A DNA stretch of 64,000 bases from Culex pipiens pallens (GCF_016801865.2 NC_068937.1:32541970-32605969), one strand, 5' to 3'; counted from the stretch's first letter, positions 1 through 11,923 are shown. Notes: generated from the sequence alone by a model not told the origin. A program made the numbers and translations.

Positions 1-205
1 ACCTGATTGCGTTCCTAACTGTTTATATTTTTGACATTTCAACTCCCAGCCTCGGGAAAAAGAGGGATTTTTGTATGAAAATTTCCCAATTTCTCGAGCT
101 TGGGAGTTTAGGTGTTAATAGATAATCCAAACTCCGGGAACCAATTTCAACCACATTTCGGGAAAAAAGTACATAATGGCAAGCTAAAATGAATTGTTTC
201 CAAAA
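1..205. other. AT-rich flank, no gene seen
   Basis: No coding signal is visible. A short imperfect inverted repeat lies at about 40-110 (AACTCCCAGCCTCGGG on the left, CTCGAGCTTGGGAGTT on the right), possibly an old MITE remnant. Position 206 begins the target duplication of the next element. Confidence 0.5.
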
Positions 206-220
206 ATTGTTTGCAATTTT

Positions 221-889
221 CAATTCAATTCAATTACTGTTTATTAGTAAATAATCAATTTACAGTTTCGTGTTTCTTATAACTTAATAGAGTTTTGGAG
301 TTCCTTTCAACTGTGGTTTACACTACACTGCATCGCGTTCAACCGCGTTCTCTGTTTTCTGTACTCGATCAAACACCAGCACCGCGTGTGCACGCGTACA
401 AGCAAACCTAAACTCTGCCGTGTACAGTCTGTACGCGCACACGAACCTCAAGTTTAAACCGAACCTTGCACCTCGGGTACAAACCCCGTGCAGGCCGACG
501 ACGCATAAAAGAGACAAAAATATTTCCCTCACGCTCCCTCTGCTGTAAAGTGGTGTTTCATTCTCCGCTGCAGTCACACTACAGTGTTTGCCACAGAGAG
601 AATGAGAAGCAGTCATTTTTTCGTCTCTTTATACGCTCTTCGCTCGCACGGCGTTGTACCCGAGGTGTGCACCCCGTGTTTACACCGCGTGTAAACTTGA
701 GTGCGCCGTGCGGGGAGAACTCGAACATGGTAGCCTGGTGTGTTTGAGGTTCATCTGCACTGAAAACTTGTACAGCGTGTACGGTGTGCATGCGTTTCGG
801 GAAGACTGCTATAATTCATTTAGATGTAATTGGATATTCTAACAATAGAATTGGCAAGAGAAGGAAAAATTCAAAAAAAAACCTTCGAG
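221..889 (-). mobile_element. Gag-only LINE-like element, copy D (5'-truncated, 3' UTR only)
   Basis: This is a 5'-truncated copy of the family seen complete at 46110-47864. On the minus strand it holds only 3' untranslated sequence. It runs from an ATTAC-rich stretch near 815-889, which matches the 3' UTR of copy B at about 49700-49790, to AATAAA and a short tail of AATTG repeats at 221-235. A perfect 15-bp direct repeat ATTGTTTGCAATTTT occurs at 206-220 and 890-904, immediately outside the element. That indicates target-primed insertion and fixes both ends. The copy is interrupted by an unrelated foldback sequence at 326-808. No coding sequence of the Gag protein remains. Confidence 0.8.
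326..808. mobile_element. Foldback (long inverted-repeat) insertion inside copy D
   Basis: Comparison with the uninterrupted 3' UTR of copy B shows that about 483 bp are extra here. CTA stands on both sides (323-325 and 809-811), so a 3-bp target duplication is possible. The insert is GC-richer than its surroundings and is an imperfect palindrome. CACCTCGGGTACAA near 470-483 pairs with TTGTACCCGAGGTG near 654-667. The arms continue imperfectly outwards to about 385 and 795 and inwards to about 500 and 630. The left end reads CACTG, which would fit EnSpm-like ends, but the right end is not a clean match, so the superfamily is undecided. Confidence 0.6.
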
Positions 890-904
890 ATTGTTTGCAA
901 TTTT

Positions 905-1454
905 TCTGGATTCTTACATATGCCTATTTATGTGCAACGAATTGAAAATTATCAAAGAAAAATTTTTATTTTTGCATATTTGATTTGATTAAAACTTTGT
1001 GAGTTATATCCAGGGCTGTATTGTCGGAGTTGGAGTCGGGTCTTTTTAGGGACCTGGAGTTGGAGTCGTCAAAACTCGATCAGCTGGAGTCGGAGTCGGT
1101 ATCGGCTAAATTTTATAAACTGGAGTTGGAGTTGGAGCCGAAAGTTTCTGATTACTCGGAGTCGGAGTTATCTAAAATTCAACGAAAATTATGATTTTTT
1201 TTTTGTTGTTCAGTGTTAACAAATGCAGGTTAATTACTTTTTTACAGTTTTGATTGTTTTCTTTTAAGTAGCATGCACTGTGATGCCATTTTTCAATTAT
1301 TTTTCGTTTTGTTTAAGAGATTTTTCTGATGCCATTATGTTTTGAAGCATTTTTTTGTGATTGAAAAGCTCAAATGGTCTTATATCACTATGACCACTAA
1401 CTTATTACCAGTCAATCCTCTCTTAAGCATATTTGTAGTATCATACCTCAAAAA
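905..1454. other. AT-rich spacer with degenerate GGAGTC repeats
   Basis: Apart from the hexamer repeat at 1020-1172 there is nothing gene-like here. The last eight bases are the left target duplication of the hAT element that follows. Confidence 0.5.
1020..1172 (+). repeat. Degenerate GGAGTC/GGAGTT hexamer repeat
   Basis: GGAGTC and GGAGTT units recur in clusters (such as GGAGTTGGAGTCGGG and GGAGTCGGAGTCGG), separated by short AT-rich pieces. No frame stays open through the array. It reads as a decayed simple repeat. Confidence 0.7.
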
Positions 1455-2653
1455 CAGAGGCGACTCGTCCACCTGTTCAACCTGTTCATTGAACAGGTAG
1501 CCGATTTCAAGCGGATATTTTTTTTTTTATTTATGTGCCGTGGTGCTTTTTTAACCAGCAACATACAATTACAATTTTTGTTTGAATATACGTTAACAAA
1601 ATCAACGCCCTATGTTCAGCAGCGCTGCATGCACCGAAAAAGCTTTGGCCCGCCACCCTTTACTCTTTTACCTCTCTTTACAACCCACCAATACCAAAGC
1701 GAGCCAGCCTAGCGGGCCACGCGCAAATGCTCGTCGCGTTCAACACCGACCCTTTGAACGTCGGGGAAAAAATCTCCATACAGAAAAAAATCAACACATG
1801 TAAAGAGCTTCCTATTCATACGCAGCGGCAGTATCGATGTGTTGGTAAATCTGGTTCAATCTGAGAGCGTGAACTGACAGCATTTTTGGGAGAGAGCGAA
1901 ATGCCACCCCCAACCCCCAGCCGACTTAGCTCGCTCAGCTCTCCAGGGAGCTGCATGCAAAAGGTAAACAAGCCAGCGCGTTGACAGCACGTTGAGAGCA
2001 TGAATAAATGAGAGAGCGCGAGAGCACGACAGATATTGCTCTATATTTGGCGCACTTTTAGGCATCAGGCTGTTTTGCGCAGACTGGTGATGGCTTGTTT
2101 TAGAACTGGAATGTTCAACTGCGCGCGTTGAACCTCTTCGATCTTCTTGGTTACTAGTGGATTCTTGCTCTACTGGAAAGTCATGTAATGTTAAGTTTAG
2201 ATAGTGTGATTGATAGATTGAATTGAAACAATTGAAAGAAAAAAGTACTGTGCTTTTCCCAGCATTAAAATTAGAAGCATTAGGACACATTAGATGAATT
2301 ATGACAGTAGATCAGGGAAGGGATTTAAGCACCTTGTTTTGCAAAATATCAAAGGTGCTGTGCTACTGAGTAGATTCAACCATGATCGTTATTTTATTTT
2401 TCGGATGGTTCTATTTAAAGCGGATGCAGTCCTAAAAAGTTTAAGATTTGATGCCATTAAATGCTCCAAAAACGACTGTGTTTATTCAGACTGTAGTCCC
2501 GGTTCACTCTAGTTGTATATATTATTAGACCGATTCTTAGCGAAGCTACACCAAAAAGTCACTTTTTTCAATTTCCAATTCGAATTTTTATATGAAAAAT
2601 TTCATTTTTATTATGATTTGAAAATTGCAGTGTTCTTTAAATACGTTTTCTTA

Positions 2654-3021
2654 CACAGCTAAAAAAGTAGTAATCCAGCTGCGTGTAAAAGGCCTGGGTG
2701 TAAAATAAATATTGCATTATTTTATGCAATTTTATGTGATTTTACACCCGGAAACATGTAGCCCATCAGTATGGGAAACCTACTTGACCGAAATGTCAAG
2801 CTCATATATGCGTTTATCCTTACAGCTATTCATCGGTCATCCGGCCGAGTGGGCTAAGGCGCCAGTCCTTACTGTTGGTGCTGGGTTAGAATCCCGTCGG
2901 ATGCAACTTTTTTTTGTGTTTGCAAAAATTGTACATGCAGTGTGTAATATTAAGTGTTTATTTTGACGAAGGTGATGTGCATGCTTTGGCATGCAATTTT
3001 ACCAACGGATTTTTTGCTGTG
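2654..3021 (+). mobile_element. TA-flanked MITE with CACAGC termini, copy 1
   Basis: The element starts CACAGCTAAAAAAGTAG and ends TTTTTTGCTGTG, with TA on both sides (2652-2653 and 3022-3023). A second, internally deleted copy lies inverted at 45602-45805 and shares the GCGTGTAAAAGGCCTGGGTG segment and the GACGAAGG(T)AATGTGCATGC segment. It carries a tRNA-like stretch at 2836-2905. TA duplication suggests Tc1/mariner-type mobilisation, which is inferred. Confidence 0.7.
2836..2905 (+). other. tRNA(Leu)-like sequence inside a MITE (not a functional tRNA call)
   Basis: The stretch GGCCGAGTGGGCTAAGGCG resembles the D-arm and A box of leucine tRNAs. GGGTTAGAATCCC is a near-consensus B box and T arm. 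CATCCG and CGGATG can close an acceptor-like stem, and a T8 run follows as a pol III terminator. The anticodon loop lacks the expected T33 and the variable arm is too short for tRNA-Leu. I read it as a tRNA-derived promoter module carried by the MITE. Confidence 0.55.
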
Positions 3022-3791
3022 TACCCCAAACGCCAAAAATATTGACCAAATAAGGTCTGCAAGCCCATGAATAGGAGAGGACATTTTTTTTTCATCATGC
3101 TCCTTTCGTTGTTCCGTCACGGAAAGAAATGGCTGGCAAAAACTCAAATTTCAACCAATTTGTTCAGTCCAAGGAGCAAAAGATTCGTTTTTCAATTTGT
3201 GATAATGTGTAGAAGAGCAAAAATTAAAAAATAATAAGCTAGCAAAACTGTAGCGATTTTCTTGGTGTGCCTTTTTAAAGTCCAGGTTTACGATGTTGTC
3301 CCGTCACGCTACATTTTTATTTCAGGGGAAGCACAGGTACTAAATGGTTCATTCTACACGACATTTTTTTGTAGGAAAATCAATTATCTTTCCGAATAAG
3401 TAATAACATTGGGGGGTTTCTTCTTTTATTTTGCCACTACAGTTTTCTTTTGTTAAGGATATGTTTTTTTTTTCTGAACATCCTGATGAATACTTTTAAA
3501 ATTCAGTATAATATTCAATAACTTCCCTTGAATTTTTATAAGGATGGCAGAGCGATTGCTCTATTTTTCCACATTCCCTACGCTAATCATTAAGTCTTAA
3601 AAATACATTTTAACGAGATAAAAAAGTCTTAAACATAATTTTAATTAATTATTTGCATAAACAGAAATTTATAATAGTATAAAAATAACAAAACGTAAAA
3701 ATAAAAGCCATTCGAAAGAAAAAAGCTTTTAAAAAATGTTTTAACATTGAACAGGTACTTCATTCGGGCACGAGTCGCCTCTGCTCAAAAA

Positions 3792-5160
3792 CTTCCTTTT
3801 GCTTATATTTATGTACGCTTTCAATTAAAATTTGACCAAATTTAATCAAAGTCTTTCTGAAAAAAGTACACAAACAGTCAACTTTTACCCGATAGCGTAT
3901 GTTTTGGAGGTTTTAAGTAGATCATTTTTCAAGAAAAAAGCTATGGAGGACATAACAAAATTAAACACAAAAATAATCACTGTTTTAAATATTATTCAAT
4001 ATTATTTTCAAATAATTTATTCTTCCATGCTCGTCTTGAAAAAAACAATAGAGCTTTCAAAAATAGATTCGTTGAAAATTGCTGTTTAAAAAACCAAGGT
4101 GATTTGATAGTCATGGTGTTTCTTTCAAATGTCAGCCTAGAAGTGTGAAAATATAATTTATATGTTTAATTGCTCATGAAGGCATTGTTTCTTTAATTAT
4201 TTATTCGAAAAAAAAACTAACAAATAAATAGTAAAATGTATCAACTTTTTGTAAATTAAATATAAAATTGTTCTACTGAAATTTTTTTTTATATCTGTTT
4301 CAATAACGTATAATCCGATAATTTTGTTTCAAAAATCATCAAAGTGGGTTTATATTTGCTGAGATACAGCCTTTGAGAAAAAAAAAAAAACAAAAAAGAG
4401 TGTTATCAATATTAAAAAAAAATATATTTATGCAGTTTTCTGATCTTTTGAAATCGTAATATTGTTAAAAAAAAATTAATTGAAAATCTATATTTCTAAT
4501 TTTTGAAAAATGCAGCTCATTCTGCATAATCAAAAATGTTAGCTAAGGAACTTAAGTGATTAAACAACTAATCACTTATCCCGAGCATTTGGTACGGTAT
4601 GTCCACGCGTCCTTTTTCCCCAGTAGGGTTTCTTTGATATGTGATCCGGTCGCAGAATTCTCGCTGCGGTTAATGCAACGCAGTAGGCCTGGCCATTTCA
4701 TTGAATCGGTAATTTTGCTCGGATTATTCACATTGGCGTGATTGTAATGCTGTATTAGTGATTTTGTGATACTTTTTTCTAGTAAAATTGTGAACTGTTG
4801 GTTTACAAACATCAAATAAGCTTTCCTCATTAGTCATTAGTGCAGTTAATGATTTTGGGATATGATTTTCACAAATTTATTAATATCTTGAAATTTTATG
4901 ATAGTATCGTAAGTGACATAATGTTTAAACCATTTTGTGATACTTTTTGCTTCATAATTTTGAATAAAGTAGTGTCTGTTCGATCTATGGTTCCAAATCA
5001 AAATTTGTAAAAAAGTCTAAAAATGTCAAAAATTAAACAAATTTATGTAAAGGATTATAAATAGATATTTTAATAAAAAAAATTAGTGGTGGAGACAAAA
5101 ACTTGAAAAATCTCATCACTTTTGAAATTTAAACTTTTAAAATTCAGCAACATTTCAAAT
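3792..5160. other. AT-rich intergenic DNA
   Basis: Long A/T runs and no open frame with coding character. A GC-richer island at about 4580-4740 (GTCCACGCGTCC, then GGCCTGGCCATTTC) stands out and may be a remnant of an older element or an exon. I could not assign it. Confidence 0.4.
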
Positions 5161-6450
5161 CTTTGCTTTACAAACAACGTTTTTTTTCCTGCTGTTTACG
5201 CTGCACCGCATGCAACTGGTGGCGGATCAATGCACGCACGCGACAACAATTTCGCCCCAGTTTGACACGAGGAGACAGAGGGCAGCAAAAAAACTGCAAA
5301 AAAAAAACGAACAGAAACGCATATTTCCACCTCGAGACGGAGAGAAGAGCGGAGGACACACATCAGAGACGAGATCGTTAGCAACGTCAACGTGTTAAGA
5401 GAGTGTGTGAGAGAAAAGGCGACAGAAAAAAAAGTGCATCGGTCAGGTGGGGAGAGAGGGAGAGAGAAGGGCGAACGCACTTTGAAAAATGGAAAATTGG
5501 CAAAAAAAAAATGTGTTCGGAAGAGGGCCCTTAATTAGCGGCTGAGAGGTTGGTGCGTGCAACGTGTCAAGAGTGAGAGAGGGAGAGAAGTGGACAGACT
5601 TGATGCATCACTTAAATTGGGACAAATTATGCAATTTTGACGTGTTTGCACCTACTTTACCCACCTTTGAGTTGGGGACGGTTGTTTGTTATAAATGTTT
5701 GTGGAATGTTTTGACGAAAATGTTTGTCAATTTTTGTTATTTTTGTCAAAACATGATAAGTATAAATTTATGGAAAAAAAATTTTTTCATTAAGTGTTGC
5801 TTCCTTCTCCGTTCCGAGGTCTAAAAAATTTGCCAAATTTTTAAATTGATTATGACTACTTTTGAAAGTTTCATTTATTTTTTCTTGCTTTGTCAAAATT
5901 AAAATTGTTAGAAATCCCTCCACCCTGCTAGGAGACCCCCACTCCATTCCCTTCTCCCGCCGCTCAGAATGCGTTCTACGTGTCCATTAGAGAGAGCTAA
6001 CGAAACGCACGCATGGTTGTGTTGTTGCGTGATCGCGCAAGCTCACCCAAACCAACTCAAGGGGACAGATGCAAAAAAGATCGCGATCGTGTCACGCAAC
6101 TCCACGTTGGTGACACCAACATGCATTGCGCACGGTCAGCTGCACTTTGTTGGTGCGTTTGGGTGATGAAATATTGCAAAAACACAAAAATCACGCGCAA
6201 ATTTTACGTCGTTTTCACGCGAAATTATTACTCTTACTTAAGCGCGTAAATTTGGGTGTGTGTTTGTGTGATAAAAATAACCTTTTTTTTGCAAATCTCT
6301 GCAAATAGCAGCCAAGTCAGCGGGAGGAAGCAGGAAAGCAGAGTGGAAAGATGGAGAGTTATTTCGAGTTCATCACACTTGTGCATTCTGTGCAGGTTGA
6401 AGAAGGAAGAAGCTGGGCAAGAGGAAGGGAGGTTGGGGTCCTTAAGATGT
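5161..6450. other. GAGA- and GC-richer block, no assigned gene
   Basis: This block contains GAGAGAGGGAGAGAG-type purine runs (about 5400-5470 and 5570-5590), GTGTGTTTGTGTG and several short overlapping open frames in different registers. None has a recognisable domain or clear codon structure. It could be a host promoter or 5' UTR region, but no splice-site pair or TATA/Inr pair convinced me. Confidence 0.35.
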
Positions 6451-7309
6451 CGGTTAGTAGAACGAAAAAGCGCGTTTACACACCGGCCATTAAAAATAGA
6501 ACTACGTTATGCGAATTTTGCAAATTTTTGCAAGCAATTTGACATTTTTTTTCTAAACAAAAGTAAATTTATCGCTTTTTAGAATTTCTCATAGAAATTA
6601 ATTGCCAACTCACCAGGTGTTACTGATCTACAAGTCGCCCAATTCGCACCTTCTTGAGACAGACACCACACGGGGAAAGGATCGGTAATCCTAACCTCCA
6701 ATCTACCTTGTTGAAAGTGTTCCCCCCCTTCCTGTTTATTACTGATATCTCTGGTGCCGTTGGCTGAACCGCCACCCTCTACAACAACACAACAAATTCG
6801 CAACGCACCCGCGCAATTGGCGATCGGATTACCCCTTAATTCTCCATCCCTCTCCCTCTCTTTGTCGGTTTAACCCTCAAGAGTGCAAGCCTTCTTTTCA
6901 TGTTTAGCTTATTTAATAAAAAATCGTGATTTTAAAGAAATAGAAAAAAATAAACTGTACAAATATAAACTTGTAAAATATGCTATTTTTTCTGCACATT
7001 TCTCAACTTAAGACAAGGTTGCCAGATCTTTAATATATTTTCTTCAGTGGAAATGTCATTAGTTTTTTTTTTCTTTAAATGTAAACGATGATCGAAAGTC
7101 TGGCAAAAGAAGGTTTTTTCCAATTAAAGTCAATGTCGTTTTTCATGTTTTGAAGTATTTTACTAAAATGTTTAAGAAGCCAAGAAAATTTCAAAACACG
7201 CAAATCCTTATAAACTTCACATCAATTATTTACAAAGAAAAAATAATAATTTGACCTCAAATTTTATTTTCAGCTGAAATTATCAACATTTTTTCATTCA
7301 TTTTCAGCT
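6451..7309. other. AT-rich intergenic DNA
   Basis: No feature could be supported. Short open frames on the minus strand near 6580-6800 lack recognisable similarity and end at random. Confidence 0.4.
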
Positions 7310-7314
7310 ATACT

Positions 7315-7903
7315 TAAGGCTACCAACTGTACGGATTTTTTCCTTACCGTACGGATTTTCGACCTTCTCCGCGGATTTTTAACAGGCTGGAATTTTTGTA
7401 CGGAATTTTTCGCATAATACGGATTTGTACGGAATTTTAACAACTTTTTAAAAATTTCATTGCCTTTTTCATTGGGCTTAAGCTTTCTCTAATTAGATAT
7501 TTTTATTCAACTGTCAGTTTGATTTCAAAGGGATAACTTTCATAATTTTCCGGGTTTTCCTCAGTTCAAACTTGATAGTCAATGATTGTTCTTTTCAAAT
7601 TCCTTACAAAACATATTTATTAAATAAAAGATCAAATTTTGGCTTGTGAAAACCTTGTGTTGTGCTTGTATTTATAGGACCTTTCCAATAAAAACTCTAG
7701 AAATGTTTTCGTGAAAACACTAACAACGATATTATTCGTAAAAGCAAACTTGACATTTCGTAAACTTTTAAACGTTTAACAAAAATATGTTTAATTCCCA
7801 AATTCCAAACTAATCTAAATAATTCCTTGACAGTTTTTGCTTTATCATGGTGTCATATCGGTAAAGTATACGGATTTTGGCTCAGCAAGAGTTGGTAGCC
7901 TTA
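7315..7903 (+). mobile_element. TIR element TAAGGCTACCAACT family, copy 1
   Basis: Perfect 14-bp termini TAAGGCTACCAACT and AGTTGGTAGCCTTA bound 589 bp without coding capacity. Both ends carry several copies of TACGGATTTT. A second copy lies at 36827-37539 with the same termini and interior. ATACT flanks this copy on both sides (7310-7314 and 7904-7908), whereas the second copy has an 8-bp flanking repeat, so the duplication length is not settled here. Confidence 0.75.
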
Positions 7904-7968
7904 ATACTGCATTGTTGTTTGCGGAACCTGTTGTATATTTTCTAAAAAACTTTTATATGTTTCAAACC

Positions 7969-8372
7969 AAGGGTCCTGATTGCTCCAACAAGACTCATTC
8001 ACACGCGATCGCAAATCGAACGCGATGAAAAACTGCTCTGGCCGTTTCCTACTGTTTGTCACTTCCACACCGATCGTTACTGAATACTCTCTCTCTTTGC
8101 TCGCCCTCTCACTTCAATCGGGTAGCACAGCGAATGGCTCAGAGAGGCTGATTGCGCAATTCTCTCCTCTCTGAACATATTCGTTTCCTACATGGACGGA
8201 GTAGGCAAAGAAATTCACAAGGTATTGGTTTCGCTGTGTGAAGCGGTTGGCAAAACCGCTTGCAACTTGCGAGTCGTGTTCGCTCGCGAATGGTTGCGCG
8301 CTCCAGTCGGCAAAGATTCGTTCGGCGATCAGTGAGTGAATTCTGATTTTTGAGCCGAAAATCAGGACCCTT
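7969..8372. mobile_element. Foldback/MITE-like element with AAGGGTCCTGATT ends
   Basis: AAGGGTCCTGATT at 7969-7981 is the inverted complement of AATCAGGACCCTT at 8360-8372. Weaker pairing continues inwards (CTCATTCAC on the left, GTGAGTGAATT on the right). The interior is GC-richer, with no supported gene. No convincing target duplication was found. Confidence 0.55.
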
Positions 8373-9384
8373 ATTTTAAACAAATAATAGTGAAAAAAGG
8401 AATCATGCAAATTAGTAAAATTTATTTGACTTAATAAAAATAAAAATCAAAATGATTTCAAATAATGATTTGTCGATTAGCAAACCAGTGTTTAGTCTAC
8501 TATCCAAATTGTTTTTTTTTTAATTAATCCATGTTTAGGAGGTTATTTTAAACTTCTTTTATTTGGCGAAAAAAAATCTCATTTTTATTTGCATTTTATA
8601 ATTTTTTGTTTATATTTAAAGTTTACAGCCTATTCTACAATACAAATAATTGAATAAAATAAATATTAAAAATAAAATAAATTAAAAAAGGGCAATAAAT
8701 GACCAACTCATCAGCATCCAAAATCAAAATCGTCGAATCCATATTTTTTTTTAAAAAATAGATGAGTTCTCTTTTCTTATGCAATTTGAAGATTCATAAT
8801 TGGCTTAAAAAAATACTTTTGACGATTTTTTTAACCCAAGCCCGTTTATAGTTGATCGAATATTAAAAAAAATATCGCCTTAAATATATAATTGATATAA
8901 TTTTGCTACCCTGGAGACAAGAAAATAGTTTCAATTTTTATGGTAAGTATTTCCTTTCTAACCACTTTTTGTATTTGGCCTATCAGTACCTGGGCCTTGA
9001 ATTCAAGTTATCAAAAGTGGTTTAGATTTTATCGAAGTTCAAGTAATAGATATTTTGAAATCGTACTGATTAAAAAAAATGCTTAAAATTGCATAAATAA
9101 TCTCAAACATATAACATTTAAGAATGTGGATCTTAAAAAACGGTAATATTGCCTCTAAAAACATGTAAAATTACATATTTTTATGTGTAACTGTATTTTT
9201 ACACTTAAATTGAGGTAAAATTACATCGAAAAACAGGTAATACTCAATCTTCCAATTTTTCAACATTACAAAATAAAACTGTCTTTTTAGTGTGTAGTTA
9301 TTTTTTTTCTTTTGAGATTTACAACCAATTTTGAGACTTTTTTCGTTTAAAAAATATGTTTCCAGTAGTTTGTTTAAAATGTTA
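8373..9384. other. AT-rich intergenic DNA
   Basis: Very AT-rich with homopolymer runs. I see no gene, RNA or clear repeat boundary. Confidence 0.45.
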
Positions 9385-9908
9385 TAGGGTAATTCTCCGC
9401 CAACTCACACGAAATCGGGAAAATTTGCCCCGACCCCTTTTCGATTTGCGTGAAACTTTGTCCTAAGGGGTAACTTTTGTCCCTGATCACGAATGCGAGA
9501 TCCGTTTTTCTTTGTATCTCGTGACGGAGGGGCGGTACGACCCCTTTCATTTTTGAACATGCGGAAAAAGAGGTGTTTTTCAATAATTTGCAGCCTGAAA
9601 CGGTGATGAGATAGAAATTTGATGTCAAAGGGACTTTTATGTAAAATTAGACGTCCGATTTGATGGCGTACTCAGAATTCCGAAAAAAACGTATTTTTCA
9701 TCGAAAAAACACTAAAAAAGTTTTCAAAACTCTGCCATTTTCCATTACTCGACTGTAAAAAATTTGGGAACATGTCATTTTAAGGGTAATTTAGTGTACT
9801 TTTCGAATCTACATTGACCCAGAAGGGTAATTTTTTCATTTAGAACAAAAATTTTCATTATAAAATTTCGTGTTTTTTCTAACTTTGCAGGGTTATTTTT
9901 TAGAGTGT
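9385..9908 (+). repeat. Dispersed repeat with GGGTAATTCTCCGCC end, copy 1
   Basis: About 520 bp that recur in inverted orientation at 44588-45100. Shared landmarks in order are GGGTAATTCTCCGCCAACTC, CGATTTGCGTGAAACTTTG, ATCTCGTGACGGAGGG, CGGAATTCTGAG (inverse) and AACTTTGCAGGGTTATTTTTTAG. TA precedes the GGGTAATT end. The block resembles one end of a large TIR element. Related wording (GACCCTCTCCGATTTCAATG, then AAACTTTGTAG) appears in the long inverted repeat at 28874-29956. Confidence 0.65.
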
Positions 9909-10130
9909 TATGATGTTCTACAAAGTTGTAGAGCAGACAATTACAAAAATTTTGATATATAAACCTAAGGAAATATCCTAATGCATTATTATTAGAATAT
10001 CTTAATGCATTATTATTAAACAACTCATTTATTATTTTTATGTTTAAAAGTTAGGCTACATTTTCAGATCTTGTTTGACTATTTAAAACTACAGTAATGG
10101 TTTACAAATTCTTGCTGCAATTGGAGAAAA

Positions 10131-10686
10131 ACGTTACTTAATCCACCGGAAGGTGGTTGCTGCCTTCCTCCTAAAAGCCTTGCAACCACACACTACGAAA
10201 GCTTTGGCTAACGCTTACTTAGTAAAGACACTATACAACTGAGTGCTGCCATCTAGGTATGATAAATTTAATGAACCATTTGAAAGCACTGCAGTGTTTG
10301 TGTGCGTGCACTGAGCGTAAAGTTCCGACAGCTATCCGCCGGAGCTTTCAAATTATGTAAATAATGACCCTTTTTAGTATCAACCAAAACAGTTTTTCGA
10401 ACATATCTTTTAAAGTACTGCACCAAGCCGGATGAAATTTAAAAAAGACTTAAAGAACCTGAAGGCAAATCCAAAAACATAGATCCGGACAAAATCGGTC
10501 GAGCCAGTTCCGAGAAAAGTGAGTGAGAAAAAAAATTCTACGTCCATCCACACGCACAGACATTTGCTCAGAATTTGATTCTGAGTCGATATGTATACGT
10601 AAAGGTATATCTGGGAGGCTTATTTAAAAAGTTCAATTTTTGAGTAATTTTATAGCCTTGCCTCAGTGAGGTGAGGAAGGCAAAAA
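10131..10686 (+). mobile_element. Hairpin-ended element (CTTAATCCACC...GAGGAAGGC family), copy a
   Basis: The left end is ACGTTACTTAATCCACCGGA, followed by GGTGGTTGCTGCCTTCC; CCACC and GGTGG form a hairpin. The right end is GCCTTGCCTCAGTGAGG followed by TGAGGAAGGC, also a hairpin. The inner landmark GATTCTGAGTCGATATGTAT is shared with the copies at 32754-34822, 37694-38441 and 39715-40415. It is non-coding. No transposase is known from this window, so the class is undetermined. Confidence 0.65.
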
Positions 10687-11911
10687 CCTTAGGTATTTCA
10701 TTACAGACTTGAAAAGTTGTTTTCAACTTGAATAGAGAAATAAATAGCTTCAGGAAGTGCGCATGCAAGTTTTCATCAAAATAATTTGTTTAAATAGAAA
10801 AAAAACAGCAAATTGGATGGAAATAGGAACGAATCCTCCCAAGTAGCAAAAGTTTCAGGAGTTGCGCAAATGTCAAAGAATTTGTTTTAAACTCTTTCAA
10901 TAAGCCCCCAACTGGTATCACCCAAAGGTTAACTCCCCCACCTCCAGGACCTCAAGTTTCGCGGGGTTAGAAGATCAAACACTTATCAAGGTCTTACTCA
11001 CTCGCGCAGTACCGAGTCCGCCCTAAAAAACTGACCGTTCCGACCGAGGTTCCGACACTTCCCAAAGAGGGGCCGCCGCCGCCGCCGCAGGTCGCGAATT
11101 GGCCAGGGCTCTCTAATCTAATCTAATCTAAAACCCATTAAATGCACTTATTTCCATTCGATGCAGCCCGGCAAGCGAATCTGTGCATTGTGCTGGGGCA
11201 GCAGCAGCACGGCTGGATTTATGCTTATGCTAGGGCAGCAGTGCAGCGGCTAGTTGGAGTGCGTAAGTCGCGGGTTTAAGTCGCGGAGAGAGAACGTAAA
11301 CCGGGGAACATAGGTAAGTGCGCGAAATAGAAGGAAGGAATGTGCGGAATTTGGTGTGATGAATTAGACAGAAAAAAGGCTGTTACTGCTAGGGTCGCTA
11401 TGTAGGTCGAGCTTAGCTATGTTTCCTGGTTCATGTTGGTTAGAAGTTTTTTTATGTCTCATTTCTAAGGTAATACTTCAGTGAAAAGAGTAACTTAAGG
11501 CGTTTTCAAGCAAAATGAGGATCGTCAAGTAAAAATTAATTGATCGGTAATTCAAAATTTATGTTACTAACGAAAGCTTAATAACAAAATCTCTGACTCT
11601 TAATTCTCCAATATTCAGAATGAAACAAAATAATTTTAGCCAAATGAAATCATCCTGAAACAGAATAAAAATGATTCCTAAAATTAATAATGACTTCAAA
11701 CACATCAACGACAAGTGAAGAGAAAGAATGAATGTTTGTAGTTTATCAAAGTGCGTTATCGGAAATTTCTTGGAAGCAAGTAGCTGACTAAATATTACTA
11801 CATCATTAATATGTAAAATTATTGTTATTATTGTAGAATCCAATGATAAGAATGGCAACTAAAGCAAAAAGCTTAAAATTAAAGTTGTATTAAGCTGCAT
11901 ATCAAGCCAGT
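10687..11911. other. Intergenic DNA with GCC and TCTAA short repeats
   Basis: A GC-rich part at about 10910-11300 contains (GCC)5-6 near 11070 and (TCTAA)4 at 11112-11131. The TCTAA run follows a GC-rich stretch and could be the 3' tail of a 5'-truncated LINE, but no coding similarity is visible. The remainder to 11911 is AT-rich with no supported gene. Confidence 0.4.
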
Positions 11912-11923
11912 GACATTCCTTAC

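Larger units (their letters stand above)
1455..3783. mobile_element. Degenerate hAT-type DNA transposon, 2.3 kb, non-coding
   Basis: The left end begins CAGAGGCGACTCGTCC and the right end is its inverted complement with one extra base. The 8-bp sequence CTCAAAAA directly abuts both ends (1447-1454 and 3784-3791). An 8-bp duplication with a CAG-type terminus is the hAT signature. A second subterminal pair, CCTGTTCA on the left and TGAACAGG on the right, extends the inverted repeat. No transposase reading frame survives. The interior includes a TA-flanked MITE (2654-3021) and AT-rich filler, so part of the length comes from later insertions. Confidence 0.75.

Noticed and set aside
7315..7903. 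piggyBac-type element (TTAA at both ends)
   Set aside because: TTAA is seen at copy 1, but copy 2 has CTAA on the left and an 8-bp flanking repeat fits better.
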